Assembly: GCA_013399015.1 (NCBI GenBank)
Contig: VWZX01006860.1
Location: 1-64,000 of the forward strand
Reading direction: 5' to 3'
Origin: Galbula dea
Taxonomy: Eukaryota > Chordata > Aves > Piciformes > Galbulidae
DNA length: 64,000 nucleotides
This document shows, piece by piece, positions 12,531-24,400 of this stretch; position 1 is the first letter of the stretch; each line of letters starts with the position of its first letter. The position numbers and the translations under genes were made by a program. The notes beneath the pieces were generated by a model, which saw only the letters and a list, made by a program, of their open reading frames with translations, was not told where the DNA came from and did no database searches.

Positions 12531-13639
12531 TGTGAAGTCTCCTCCAAACTGCTCTGGCCTGAGATGTCCAGAAAGGTTAAGGTTGATATACAGATGGGTA
12601 ACATGGTGTAGAAGCCCAGAAAGATCAGAAAGTAATAATAGGGTTATAAGTAGTAATAATGACAGGGGGTTTGTGTAGACTGACTTGGTTCTCCTTCTGT
12701 AGTCCCTCTGTATTCTTGTCAGTGCCTTTTCCCTCTTTGTCCATCCTGAGGATGCCACAACCTTTGGTAAGGACCAGAAGTGATGGCCCAGCCTTAGCAG
12801 AACCTGCCAGTCCTACTTTATGAAGTGACTTGCTTGCCTACTTGATGATTCATGATGCCTGACCTCAAAACCAATATGCTTTCTCTCCCTCCTCCTCCCC
12901 ACATGTTGCTATACCACTTGATGGGGCCAGTCTGGGTCTGGCAGCAGGAGGTTTCTCTCTCTTGGTGAGCTGCAGAAGCTCTAGAAGCAGTGCAGTTGGT
13001 TGATGTCAAGGCTGTTTTTCCTTGGACATCTCCACTTAGCAAGCAAAGGTCTATTTGAGAAGAGAATTGGAGACAATTTGTATTTCTCCACTGAAACAAT
13101 TTTCTTGGAAACTGTTTCTAAGCTGAAAGCTTTTAATTTTTTCCCTGTAGCTCAGAAAGATTTGTCTTCTTCAGAGCTTCAGCTGGTGCTTGTCATGACT
13201 CCATGCCTAGTAGGAAATGGGTTTCTTTGCTCCCAACACCTACACGCTCAGCAGGAGCCTTGTTTTGCCACGTAGGAATGTGGCTTCACGTGGTGTGCCT
13301 GAGTGGATCAGGGTCTATATTTGAGCCTTCTCACTTTGTCATCAATGCTGCAATACCTAAGTACCCTGACTGGGGGGAAAACACAGATTTCTCTTTGGTG
13401 GGGGAATTAGGTTGTAGTAGATGAAATCAGTTTCTAAAGCCAGGAGGTAGTTTTTAAGCTGCATACTTCAGTGCTAGGTTGTTACTACAGAGAAGCTCTT
13501 ACTAGAGGGAAGCCTGAGGGTGGCACAGCAGTGTTTGAGGGACAGGGTGATGGCCAGGTCCTTTGGTCAATCCTGTCTCAGTGGAGGGAGGGGATGAAGA
13601 TCCACATGACAACAAAGACCCAAAGGTTATTGATGTGTT
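12531..13639. other. Intronic sequence without recognised features
   Basis: The bases just after 12530 may be decayed CR1, but I cannot follow it. The rest is unique, and its open frames show no domain. Confidence 0.45.
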
Positions 13640-14018
13640 AGAAGGGCAAGGAAGGTGGGGAAGGGTCTAGGGCACAAGTGTTGTGAGGAGCAGCTGAGGG
13701 AACTGGGCTTGCTTAGCCTGGAGAAGAGGAGGCTTAGAGGAGACCTTCTGGCTCTCTGCAACTGCCTGAGAGGAGGCTGGAGCCAGGTGGGGTTGGTCTT
13801 TCCTCCCAAGGAGGAAGAGATACAACAAGAGGAAATGGCCTCAAGTAGTGTGAGGAGAGGTTTAAGTTGAACTTGAGAAACAATTCCTGCAGTGAAAGGG
13901 TTGTGAAGGCCTTGCCCAGGCTGGTCAGGGTAGTGGTGGAGTCACCATCCCTGGAGAGGTTGAAAAGCCCTGGAGATGTGGGGCAGAGGGCCATGGTTCA
14001 GTGGCACTTGTGACAGTT
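13640..14018 (+). mobile_element. CR1 LINE fragment, subfamily B, 3' end missing
   Basis: It begins 'gaagggcaaggaaggtgggg', reads 'ctgagggaactgggcttgct' and ends near 'ccatggttcagtggcac'. The terminal 'ggttggact...' block is absent, so both ends are incomplete. The frame carries EEQLRELGLLSLEKRRLRGD. Confidence 0.92.
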
Positions 14019-14354
14019 CTGGACAAAGCCTGTTTCTCTTTCCCCCAGCCTCAGTCCCTAGCAGTGTAGAAACAAAATTCCATGTGCTTAAAGAACATTT
14101 TTCAAACATAGGTTAATTTAGACCTCAGACTTGCTGCTGCCTGGGAATAAATGTGAATTCTTGCAATAATGCTGAAAATAGGAAGTATGAAATACAGATC
14201 TGAAGTGTGTGCTAATGTGCATGCATATATATGTCTAGGTATTTACATAGGTTTATTTTTTCTGCTGTTTGCCATCTCTGCAAAATAGAGAATACTTAAA
14301 TAGTAAAAATCAATAAGATGCCCCCAGTAATCAGCTTTTTTATCAATAGTTCCT

Positions 14355-14664
14355 GGGTGGGGGGCAGGAGGCTGGGGTCAGGCTTTGGTCAGTGGTGCCC
14401 AGGGACAGGACAAGAGGGAACAGGCTCTAAGTGGAACAGAGGAAGCTGCAGCTAAACATCAGGAGGAACTTCTTTCCTTTGAGGGTGCTGGAGCCCTGGC
14501 CCAGGCTGCCCAGAGAGGTTGTGGAATTTCCATCTCTGGAGAGCTTCCAAACCCCCCTGGACACCATCCTGTGCAACCTGCTGTGGTGACCCTGCTCTGC
14601 CAGGGAAGGTGGACTGGCTGATCTCCAGAGGTCCCTTCCAACCCCTAATATTCTGATTTTGTGG
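14355..14664 (+). mobile_element. CR1 LINE fragment, A-related
   Basis: 'cagtggtgcccagggacagg', 'gagccctggcccaggctgcc' and the end 'tggactggctgatctccaga' with 'cccttccaacccctaat'. The region before the terminal block differs from the main A group, so this is probably a related subfamily. Confidence 0.92.
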
Positions 14665-15087
14665 GGTTTATCTTATCCTGCTGGAAGCAATACACAAATA
14701 CAGATCTAGCTTTAGAGAGGGAGGGGGAAAAACCCTACAGTAGTTTTCTAGAGCAGAAGGTTAGTCAGCAATAACTAAGACATCTTTATCAATCCATTTT
14801 AAGCCTTTCATAAGGTTTTTAACAAGTAAAGACTATTTTCTATCTTTTCCTGCTCATGATCTGATGGCTTTTCCCACCTTCACTTCCCATCTAATTCCCA
14901 GCAGCTGGGAATCCCTCATGTGGCAGTTCCCTGCAGTGCAGCAACCTCAGTGCTTTTACTTCTCAGTTCCTCTGCAACATGTATTTGGTCAGGAAAGGCA
15001 ATGAGAAGAGGCTGAGGGGGATGAACTGATAGACTTGAGAGAAAGGTATTTCAGAAAGCAATTAGGAAATGCTTTAGTTTTTGTTTT

Positions 15088-15203
15088 AAGGGACCTAGAA
15101 GAAAGCTGGGGGCAGACTTTTCAGCAGGGCTTGTTGGGACAGGACAAGGGGTTGATGGTTTGAGACTGAGAGGGAGATTGAGACCAGATCTAAGATGTAT
15201 TTA
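15088..15203 (+). mobile_element. Internal CR1 fragment, subfamily C
   Basis: 'aagggacctagaagaaagct', 'cagcagggcttgttgggaca' and 'agaccagatctaag' match the inner part of the C-type elements at 15971 and 41561. The 3' terminus is missing. Confidence 0.85.
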
Positions 15204-15970
15204 TGATGAGTGTGTGTGTTGTGGTGTAACTCAATGGTTAGTCACAGATTCTTTGTTCTCCTTTTGGTTGTTTTGGGCTCTAGCAGATAAAAATGATTTT
15301 TAATGTGGTTTTTTGATAGTGGAGCTGAAGGAGGAATAGAAATTAGGAACCTAGCAAACTGGTAGTTTTGGAGCAGATGCTGATGTGCTGTGCTCAGAGC
15401 TGGTTTGTTGGCTAAGTTTGGTTTAGTTGAACTGATTTGTGAACTTCTGCTTGCAAGTAGGAGCTCACCTGGGACATGTTCTGCTGGTGAGTTTCAGACA
15501 AAGATGTAGGCTTCCATAAATGCTTTAAACCAAACTTGATAGCTTTATAAAAGCAAAAAAAAATTGAGCTTTTCTTAAGGATACTAATTTTTAGCAGGCC
15601 TGGGTCCAGGGTATTTTGCATTGTGCTTGGGCTGTACTTGTGTTTTGGGGTTTTTTGTTGTACCTGTAGGACACAACCCAGCTGTTTACGTTGCATTTTG
15701 GTGGGAGTGAAGAAGCAGCTGGTGATTTAAGTGCCTCAGCCCCTTCACTGCTCAGAGGGAAGGATTTTTAGGGAGGGATACTTTTCCAGGGATGGCTACT
15801 GAAGCAGATAAGCCCAAATTGCCAATTATTTTCTTGCTCAATAAATGAGCCATGAACTTTTGAGGTTCAGGGTGTTTGGCACAGCTTGAGCATGCAGCCT
15901 GCTCCTAAATGTTACTGGAGAACTCTGCACAAGCTTTGCAACAGCATTTAAAGAGGGATTTTAATATGTG
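15204..15970. other. Intronic sequence without recognised features
   Basis: Unique sequence with short T/G runs near 15650. No gene or transposon was recognised. Confidence 0.5.
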
Positions 15971-16313
15971 GAGAGGAGAAGGCTCCAAGGAGAGGGGGAC
16001 AAGAAGAATGATGGGGAGAGACTTTTCAGCAGGGCTTGTTGGGACAGGACTAGGGCTGATGGCTTGAAACTAAAAGAGGAAGATTTAGACTAGATCTGAG
16101 GAAGAAATGGTTTCCACTGAGGGTGCTGAGAGCCTGTCTGAGGTTTCCCAGAGAGGTGGGAGTTGTCCCATCCCTGGAACCATCCCAGCTCAGGTTGTTT
16201 GGGGCTGTGAGCAACCTGCTCTAGTTGGGGATGTCCCTGCTGACTGCAGGGGGGTTGGACTAGGTGACCTTGGAAGCTCTCTTCTGACCCAAACTATTCC
16301 ATGATTCTCTGTG
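15971..16313 (+). mobile_element. CR1 LINE fragment, subfamily C
   Basis: It starts 'gagaggagaaggctcc' and ends 'ggggttggactaggtgacct' with 'actattccatgattctctg'. It shares 'ttggggatgtccctgctgac' with the other C copies. A deletion near the start removes part of the usual sequence. Confidence 0.92.
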
Positions 16314-17218
16314 CAGCTCTGAAGAATGAAATTGTTATCTGCAGTTTGCTTGGAGCAGATGTGAGTTTTCAAGCTCTCTCCTCTGAAGAGAAGCAGCTGA
16401 TAAATTGCTCTTCTGCAGAAACTGGTAGTTTGGCAGCTAACAGTGACTGCACCCAAAGCTGTGCTGCTGTTTCCAGAGGATAAATAGTTATCAGAGCAGT
16501 ATGTACAGTGCAGTCCTGACAACTTCAGATCTGTCACCTCCCAGTACTAATAGGTGGAAAAATGAAACTCTTAGCTTTCCAGGTTTTAATTTTACTGCAT
16601 AAAAAGTTCATGCTTCTGTTTCTGGTTTGATTTGCTTGTTTAATCCCAGTTACACTAGAGGACATCTTTAGACACAGCCAATATTTTAATGTCCATTCTT
16701 CTTTTCACTCTGGTTTTAATATATGCAGTGATTGGAAGTAATTGTGGGAAGCAGGAGCTTGCATTTGAGAAAAGGATCTGAGATGGGAGAAGAGGGCTGT
16801 AGAAAATGATGATTTTTATTTATTTTTCACTCTCTGACTCTCCTCAACACATTTAATCCAGGGAGTCTCTGCCCTGCTTTCATCTATTATAAATGATTTG
16901 CATTTGATCATGTCATTTTTGCTTTTTCTCTTCCAATGAAGATCAAAGTGACACAGGTTCACCACAAGTGCTCAGCAGCTCTTTTCAGTTCTGGACCTTC
17001 AAGTAATAGGATTAAGTTAATTTCTTCCTGCCTTAGATCTCTCTCAAAACATGTGGCACTTGGGCAGTTGGTTATTCCTGCATGCTGAGGGCAGTGCACT
17101 TGGGCTTTTCTGTTATTTATAAATACAAATGCACTCCATAGCTCTGAAGTCATGTTTGTAATTTGCTTAAAGCTGTGCTACCAGGAGTCACTCAAAACTA
17201 TTAAATAAGGATATCAAG
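16314..17218. other. Intronic sequence without recognised features
   Basis: Unique sequence. The short open frames here overlap each other on both strands and show no domain. Confidence 0.5.
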
Positions 17219-17669
17219 GTGTTAGAGAGCATCCAGAGGAGGCCACCAAGATAGGGAAGGGTTTGGAGGGGAACCCAGATGAGGAATGGCTGGAATCACT
17301 TGGTCTGTTCAGCCTGGAGAAGAGGAGAGTGAGAGGAGACCTCAGGGCAGTTCAGAACTTCCTCAGCAGGGATGAAGCAGGGGCAGGAGCTGATCTCTTC
17401 TCTCTGGTGACCAAGGGAATGGCATGAAGCTGTGCCAGGGGAGGCTCAGGGTAGATCTTAGGAGAAGGTTGTTCCCCCAGAGAGTGGTGGAGCATTGGAA
17501 CAGGCTCCCCAGGGATGCACTCATGGCCCCAACTCTCCTGGGATCCCAGGAGCACTTGGCCAATGCTCTCAAACACATGGGGTGACTTTGGGGGTGTCCT
17601 GTGCATGGACAGGAGTTGGACTGGATGATCCTGGTGGCTCCCTTCCACCTCTGGCTGTTCTGTGTTTCT
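17219..17669 (+). mobile_element. CR1 LINE fragment, subfamily D
   Basis: A different CR1 lineage: 'cagcctggagaagaggagag', 'gtgccaggggaggctcaggg', 'gttggactggatgatcctgg' and 'cccttccacctctggctgtt'. About 450 bases, reaching the 3' end. Related short tails lie at 32030, 47434 and 50350. Confidence 0.92.
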
Positions 17670-19205
17670 AAGGAGTGTTTGTAACTCACTTCTTTGACAT
17701 CATTTTCTTCATGAAACACAGAAAGCAGTGTTGGGTTCACCAGCAGTGATTTCAGAGAGGAGAATACCTTCAGCTTCCCCTCTTCAAGCCCAGCCTGAAG
17801 CAGTGTCTGAGGTCTGTTCCAACTGTAGGCAATGGTGGCATGTAGATTAGTTTCCCTGTGGCTTTATAAATAGATTAGCCTTCTGGGAAGAGAGCAGTAG
17901 AGCAAAGTGGAGTCAGGTTTTATGCTAATGACTTTTATTGATTCATTGCCACAATATGTTATTGCAAAGGGTGCTTCCATGAAGCCAGGAGTACTTGTGG
18001 TGGGAATAGTTTAAAAATAAATGGGGAGCCTCCCTCTCCACTGTTTCTGAGATGATTTTCTTAATAAGCAGCTCATAAATTATTTGAAAATTTAATATTT
18101 AGAACAGTGGGCAAGCTTGTAGACATAATTTGTCTTTTAAATCTAAATTTCCTTGCCATTATGGTTTTATGACTGTATAAACCTTAGTGATAAGAGAATA
18201 CAAATTATTAACCTGGTCCATTTATCTTAGTCTCTTAGATGTTTTTATTCCTTTTTATCCAGAGGGTTTTTTTTTTAATACCCAGGCAATCTTTGAATTG
18301 CTTACAAGAGTAATTAGGAATTTCTGAACATTTCATATCTGTGTGGGTTTTTTCCTTCCTTTGGAAACATTAGAAATAATTTGACTTCAGCCATCATGTG
18401 TGTTTTGATCTTTTTGGTATAGATTAAAAACCTAAAAATCCAGATTTGTCTTGAAATTAGTTTTTTTGCTCCCACAGTAAACCCTTCCAGCTTATATTGC
18501 AGGGAAAAGTGCTTTGGCCTCTTTTGTACTGACTCCAGTTAGGTTAGAGCAGAGATGAGGCTGTTTTCCCATCAGCCAAAAAAACCCAAATGCTTCTTGC
18601 TCTGCAGTTAAGGCTTCCTAAAAGCAAACAAGGCTCTCTTTGATTTTACTTTCTAGTGGCTGAATTTCTCCATCTGTGGAGATAACTCTGCATAATGCAG
18701 GAGCATGCTTCCAGCTCTCCCTTGGAGTGTGGCTGAGCTGGGCTCAGGCTGTATGTCACCAGCAGTAATAACACTTGTGCTTCCACCACAGTTACCTTGT
18801 CAGTATTTCACTGCCCAAATACATTTCCCTTCTGCATGTAAATATATTGCTTCCTCCCTCTATCCATTGAGGCTGTGAAGGTAGAATGTGGCAGATGTCT
18901 AATAGTGCTCAACAGCATAAAGGAAGAAGTGAAAAATAGTCACTGCTGGAGGCTGCCTACTGAGTCTGGAGTGGGAGATGACAGTTACCAAAGCCAATGT
19001 CTGGTAGGAGAGTAGAGGAACCCAATTTTTTACAGCAGGGCTTTAGACATCTTCCTGACAGGTGGCTTGGCCACCAGTATTATGTCCCATTTGGAAACAG
19101 TCTGCATGTCTGCAGCACCTTCTAGAAGTGCTGGTTCAGTGCTGACTTCAATGAAACCACACCACTTGCTTCAGTGGTCAGTGTTGACTTTGCTCTGCTA
19201 TCCCA
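17670..19205. other. Intronic sequence; AT-rich block
   Basis: No repeat was recognised. The part 17860-18130 (ttatgctaatgacttttatt, gctcataaattatttg) is AT-rich and compact, a possible conserved non-coding element. T runs lie near 18268 and 18461. Confidence 0.45.
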
Positions 19206-19246
19206 CTGGATGCCATTCAGGAGGAACCTGGACAAGCTGGAGAAGT
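19206..19246 (+). mobile_element. CR1 ORF2 fragment, left part of an interrupted copy
   Basis: 'ggaggaacctggacaagctg' followed by gagaagt matches the CR1 ORF2 segment that normally leads directly into the sequence found at 19514. The two pieces appear to be one element split by the insertion at 19247-19513. Confidence 0.7.
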
Positions 19247-19513
19247 TGCTGTTAACTCTTGCTTTCACATCTTTCCCTTTAGTTTCCTTGTGGGGAATGA
19301 GGTGTGTGATCACTTCACCCATCTTTGGCAATGCCATATTTAAGTTATTCACAATGAAGTGATGGAAGGTTGAGGCCCCATCCCTGGAGGCATTCAAGGT
19401 GAGGCTGGACAAGGTTCTGAGCAACCTGATCTACTTGGGGATGTCCCTGCTCACTACAGGGAGGTGGACTAGATGATCTCTGGAGGTCCCTTCCAACCCA
19501 AATGATTCTATAA
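19247..19513 (+). mobile_element. CR1 copy inserted inside another CR1
   Basis: Its 3' half is a clear CR1 terminus: 'ccccatccctggaggcattc', 'gaggtggactagatgatctc', then 'aaatgattctata'. The first 95 bases are not recognisable. A four-base AAGT stands at both edges (19243-19246 and 19512-19515), possibly a short target duplication. Confidence 0.75.
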
Positions 19514-19905
19514 GTGAGCCTGGGTGAACCTTATGAGGTTCAACAAGGCCAAGTGCAGGGTCCTCCACCTGGATCAAAGCAATCTCCAGTATCAGTCCAG
19601 GCTGAGGGATGAAGGGATGGAGAGCAGCTCTGTGGGGAAGGGCTTGAGGGTACTGGTGGGTGAAAAGCTGGCCATGAACCAGCAATGTGTGCCCCCAACC
19701 CAGAAGCCAACCCTGTCCTACTGCATCCCCAGAGCATGGCCAGCAGGGCAGGGAGTGGATTGTGCCTCTGCTGTGCTCTGGGGAGACCTCAGCTGCAGGG
19801 ATGGGGCCAGCTCTGGAGTCCTCAGCACAGCACAGACAGGGACCTGGGGGAGCAGGGCCAGAGGAGGCCAGAGAAATGCTCTGAGGGGTGGAACCCCTCT
19901 GCTGA
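19514..19905 (+). mobile_element. CR1 ORF2 fragment, right part of the interrupted copy
   Basis: The frame reads NLMRFNKAKCRVLHLDQSNL and then GLRVLVGEKLAMNQQCV, the typical CR1 ORF2 region between the reverse transcriptase and the C-terminus. It ends near 'gaggaggccagagaaatgct' without the CR1 3' end. A 173-codon open frame from 19524 is this remnant, not a gene. Confidence 0.9.
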
Positions 19906-21922
19906 TAGATGTATGTAAATATACAATGTACATATTTACTGTTGTCTGCAGTACAGTGCTGTTTCTCTTCTTTGGTGATCTCTTAACCTGTAATGTGTGT
20001 TACTCCTCTAGAAACAAAACTGTAAATGAGGAAGAATCCCTTTAGAGCTGCTGTAAATGCACTCATGAATGAAGAAGAGTTACAAAAATACCTCAAGAGC
20101 TTCATATGGAAATTGAGTGATACAGTCCTTGTGTGCTGTTTGTCTCTGAAATCTGACTTGCTTCACAACTCTCAAGACAGTATGAGGGAGAGGAAAGAAG
20201 TGAGGAACAGAAGAGTTCCTCCCTTTCCTGATATTTTTAGTCCATCTTCCAGTCAATCTGCCTTGAGCTTGTCTCCATGACTTCAGTCTTCAGCTGACAC
20301 CAGACTAAGGCATTTGGAAGACAAGGGAAAATCCTTCAGCCTCTCATCCAGGTTTTCTTCTTGTTTAACTGCTGAGCCATATCTTGTTTAATAACTTGAA
20401 CAGGGTCTTGTGCACTCTGTATTAGGAAGGATAAACATTTCATTGGATCTTTTTGCCTGTTGGTGATTGGGCATCTTTTGTTCTCCAGAACCTCTTTGGT
20501 GGTGTTGTTTTTTTCTTCCCTTTTAAAGTTGTTGCTCTACCATTTCTAAATTAGTGTTAATTTGATCAGTTCTTTCCTATTCTCAAGTTGATGCAAATAC
20601 CAGTGGCATTGCCTCTGCAAGTAGTTGCTGTGTCTCTCCAGGTTGAGAAAATTAAGCTCTAATTCTCACTGTGGGCTAGAACACTGTGTTGCATGACAAA
20701 TCAGCTTTAAGCATGCTGTAAAAAAACCCTGCTTCCCAAATGCAGAGCAGAGCTTTCCTTTCTAGCACTCCAGCTGTTGGGCAGTGCACAACTGATTGTG
20801 TAAAATGGACATGCTGTAGCAACTGCCAACATGTCAGAGGGTTGGGGTTCTTTTGCCTTTATTCTCACAAGTACTTGGTGACTTCTTCTTTTCCTGAAGC
20901 ATTCCACTGCCTGGGCTGAAACTTCCCTAAAGCACTTTGAAGTGCTTGCTTTCACTCAAGACCTTCTCAGCCCCAACAGAAAATGCTCATGTTAAATGTG
21001 TGCCTTCATGAAGGGGATGGGCTGGAGCTTCTCCAAGTGATATAGCTCTGCAAGAAGACTTCCTGAAGCTTTCTGGATGGATCTGTGTAATCCCAATGTG
21101 TAAGTTGTCTTCTTGATTGTGACAGGAGAAAGTTGGCAAGGTTTGGTTAGGGCTTTTTCTTTCTTTCTTGGTTGTGTAAATACAGTCTCAGAGCAGCTGC
21201 CTGAAAGAGGCTGAAATGTTTGAACCAAGGAATGTTTTTTGTCTTGTGACACAAGAAAGCAAGTAGCTCTCTGGAGGCACTCTGTAACATGCAGGTGGTA
21301 CATGAGGAGCAGGGAGTTTCCCCTGAATCTGTTCTAATTCATGCATGAGCTTCAGTGCTCTCAGTGATGAGGTTTACAGTCCTCAAAGGAATCCAGGCTC
21401 AAGCTACCTTACAGGTTCAGCTGCAGAGTTTTCAGAGTTAATACAAACATCTCCACTTTTGGGGGGTTTTGCTGAGTGCTTGGCTTCCCTGGTAACTCAT
21501 GGCAAGAAGTTCTGCAGGTTAATTATGCATTTAATTGGTTTCAAATTTGTTGCTTTTCAATTTCACTGTTCACTGAGTATCTCCTTGGTATTGTATTATG
21601 AGCAGGAGTAAATAAGGGAGCCTGCCTCACCTTCTCTGAGCATTTAATTATTTCATAGCCCTCTCTCATGTACCCCTCTACCTCCACAAAGCACTTCTGA
21701 TGGTTTTAGTCATTGTGTGTCTCCAGCTTTGTACCCTGAAGCTCTTGGCTTTAGTGACCAGAGCTCTAGAAGAGTCTAGGAGTTTAGTCTGTGTCAGATA
21801 ACAGTCTTGATGTGGTTCTCTCTTCTCCTTGCCTTTTCACAAATCTTTCTGGTTGTATTTGGATGTTGTTACACAGGGGACAAGTCTTTCATGGCTTGGT
21901 TGCAGGAATATCACAGAACAGA
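19906..21922. other. Intronic sequence without recognised features
   Basis: Two kilobases of unique sequence with T-rich patches near 20505. No exon, RNA or transposon was recognised. Confidence 0.5.
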
Positions 21923-22548
21923 GTCATAGAATCATTAAGGTTGGAAAAAGACCTTTAAGACCATCAGGTCCAGCTATCAACCTAACACTGCCAAGTGACC
22001 ACTAGATCATGCCCATCAGAAACACATCTACATGGCTTCTAAACCTCTCCAGGAATGGTGATTGTACTCCCTGGGCAGCCTGTGCTAGGGCTTGAAAACT
22101 CTTTCAGTGAAGAAATTTGTTCTTAATTTCCAACCTAAACCTCACATGGCACAAATTGAGGCCAGTTCCTCTTGTCCTGTTGCTTGTTACCTGGTTCCAG
22201 CCTCCTCTCAGGGAGTTGCAGAGAGCCAGAAGGTCTCCCCTGAGCCTCCTCTTCTCCAGGCTAAGCAAGCCCAGTTCCCTCAGCTGCTCCTCACAACCCT
22301 TGTGCTCTAGACCCTTCCCCACCTTCCTTGCCCTTCTCTGGACACACTCCAGCACCTCCCTGTCCTTCTGGGAGTCAGGAGCCCAAAGCTGAGCCCAGGA
22401 TTTGAGGTGTGGCCTCCCCAGTGCCCAGCCCAGGAGGACAACTCCCTGTCCTAGCCCTGCTGCCACACTAGTGCTGATCCAAGCCAGGATGCTGTTGGTC
22501 TTCTTGCCCCCCTGGGCACTCTGCTGCCTCATCTTCAGCTGCTGTCGA
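21923..22548 (-). mobile_element. CR1 LINE fragment, subfamily B, about 625 bp
   Basis: Minus-strand B copy from the 3' end ('gtcatagaatcattaaggtt') back to 'cagctgctgtcgacc'. The 165-codon frame on the minus strand carries SILAWISTSVAAGLGQGVVL and ECVQRRARKVGKGLEHKGCE, the CR1 ORF2 C-terminus. A deletion near 22195 removes the GLFSQ segment. Confidence 0.95.
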
Positions 22549-24258
22549 CCATGAGATGCCTTTGGAATGAACCTGGTTGTGTTCCAGCAGCCCCATGTCA
22601 TATAAGCTCTTGCTCTGGGGGTTTACAGTCAATAAAAATGTTTGCCATGACTGGTGCAGGCTTTGGCTTCCAAGCTGCATCATTTTCCATTCCTCCTCAC
22701 TGGATCCTTCCTATCTTCAGGCTTCCTGGTCCTTGATGCCTTCAATAGCTTCTTGTGATGTTCTCCATAGTCTTAAAGGATGATGATGATGATCTCCAGG
22801 TGTGGTCTTCTCCACAGACCCCTTTTGCTAGCTGACTGATCTAAATTGTAAACTGAAGCATGGTGCCTTGACCACATCATCTTCTCTACTTTGATCTTTT
22901 GAGCCATTTCTATGCAGTCATTTTGATTCCAGCTTTGAGGATTTCATTGGATTTTGTGATTATTTGCTTGCTTTTTTCCTTTGTCAGACAGTGTGGAATT
23001 CCTTTTGCCTATCCCATTAGTCAACTGCTTTTCTTTCTTTCCTACTACAAGAAAAATCATCATAACATGTAGATCCATGTTTTTGTAACAGCCAGTTTGT
23101 GCCCTGCTATGTTCTGTAGGTAGGGCTTTTCAAAAAGCCTTTTAAGTGGTTTTCATTTGTTTTTCCAGCATGGTCTTTACCAAAATGAACTGCTTATCTC
23201 CATGCTGGTTTTGGATTCAATTGGCTTTTGCCATCAATCTTATAGAGTTCTATATATTTTCTCTGCTGAGAATATTATCTCTTTCTCTTAGAATAATACA
23301 AATGGCAGCAGAGCTTGAAGTGTAATTCTGTTAAACATTGCAGAGATGTGGAGTGAGTTCCAGGCTCTGCCCTAGAGACTCAGCAATCAAAGGAGAAGTG
23401 GAGGAAAAGTGCAGTGAGTGGAAGTTGGCCACAGCAATTCAGTGACACGTGTTAGAGGATTAGACAAAAGGAAGATGCTCACCAATAATCAATAGAGAAA
23501 TCAATCCCTGCTCCTTTCAGAGGTACTCTGCTCAAGGCAGGAATTCTCTGGGGCCTTTTGTTGCAGAGGAAGTTGCTGAAATTTGTAAAGAAGAATCTGA
23601 AAGACCAGCATTGTAATTTGCTAATTAAACTACAAAGAGCATTGAGCTTGCAGTGGCCCCACATAGGCTTCCTGCTCTTTCCTCCCACTTGCCCAGGGTT
23701 TTGCTTCCCACCTTTGCAGGGTCTCTGTTTCCCTTGATGATGGAAACAGGTATAGGAACTTTTCTTACCACATGGGGTTCTCACTTGAATGAAAATAACT
23801 CTGTCACTCTCCTGTTGTTTACTTGAATCCAGTTTTTGGAATGCTGCAAAGAACAAACCAAAAGCAGTGGCTTACTGGGATGAAATTTTGTATAGCTATA
23901 ATCTAGTTAATGCACCAATTAGCTATACACATTGATATCTGTATATTTTACCATGTCAGTGTTTGTGTTTCTTGAATGAAGAAGGTCTTCTGTGAAAGTT
24001 GTAGCATTCCCAAAATTCCCAGCCAAGAGGATGCTGCCTTGGCAATGCTGAGCTTAAACACTTCAATATTCTGCTGTTAATGCCTATGTCCCAGCTTCTT
24101 GCTGACTTACAACTTCTGTCTTAAATTATCTGCTCTTTGCAGTCCTTTTTTTTTGTCATCAGACTGATGAGGAAAGCCTTTCTGTTTTGGAGTCATGCTG
24201 AACACTGTGGCTGCATTGTTTGAGACAGTCAGGGAGTTTTGATGGCTGCTTGTTACTA
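22549..24258. other. Intronic sequence without recognised genes
   Basis: Unique sequence. A (GAT)5 run lies at about 22779-22793. No transposon was recognised. Confidence 0.5.
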
Positions 24259-24400
24259 AAGAATCCCAGAATGGTGGTGGCTGGAAGGGACCTGTGGAGA
24301 TCTTCTGCTTCAACCCCACCTGCTAAAATAGGGTCACCTAGAGCAAGTTGGCCAGCATCACCTCCAGTTGGGGTTGGAATGTCTCCAGAGAAGAAGAGTT
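24259..24400 (-). mobile_element. CR1 3' end, A-related
   Basis: 'aagaatcccagaatggtggt', 'ggctggaagggacctgtgga' and 'ggttggaatgtctccagaga' are the minus-strand form of an A-like 3' region, moderately diverged. Confidence 0.88.

Noticed and set aside
19524..20045. 173-codon open frame, among the longest on the plus strand
   Set aside because: Its first part is CR1 ORF2 remnant and the rest runs into unrelated intron sequence. No domain continues through it.
22104..22601. 165-codon minus-strand frame resembling a retroelement protein
   Set aside because: It is the C-terminal end of CR1 ORF2 in a truncated copy. It lacks the endonuclease and reverse transcriptase domains and so is not an active gene.
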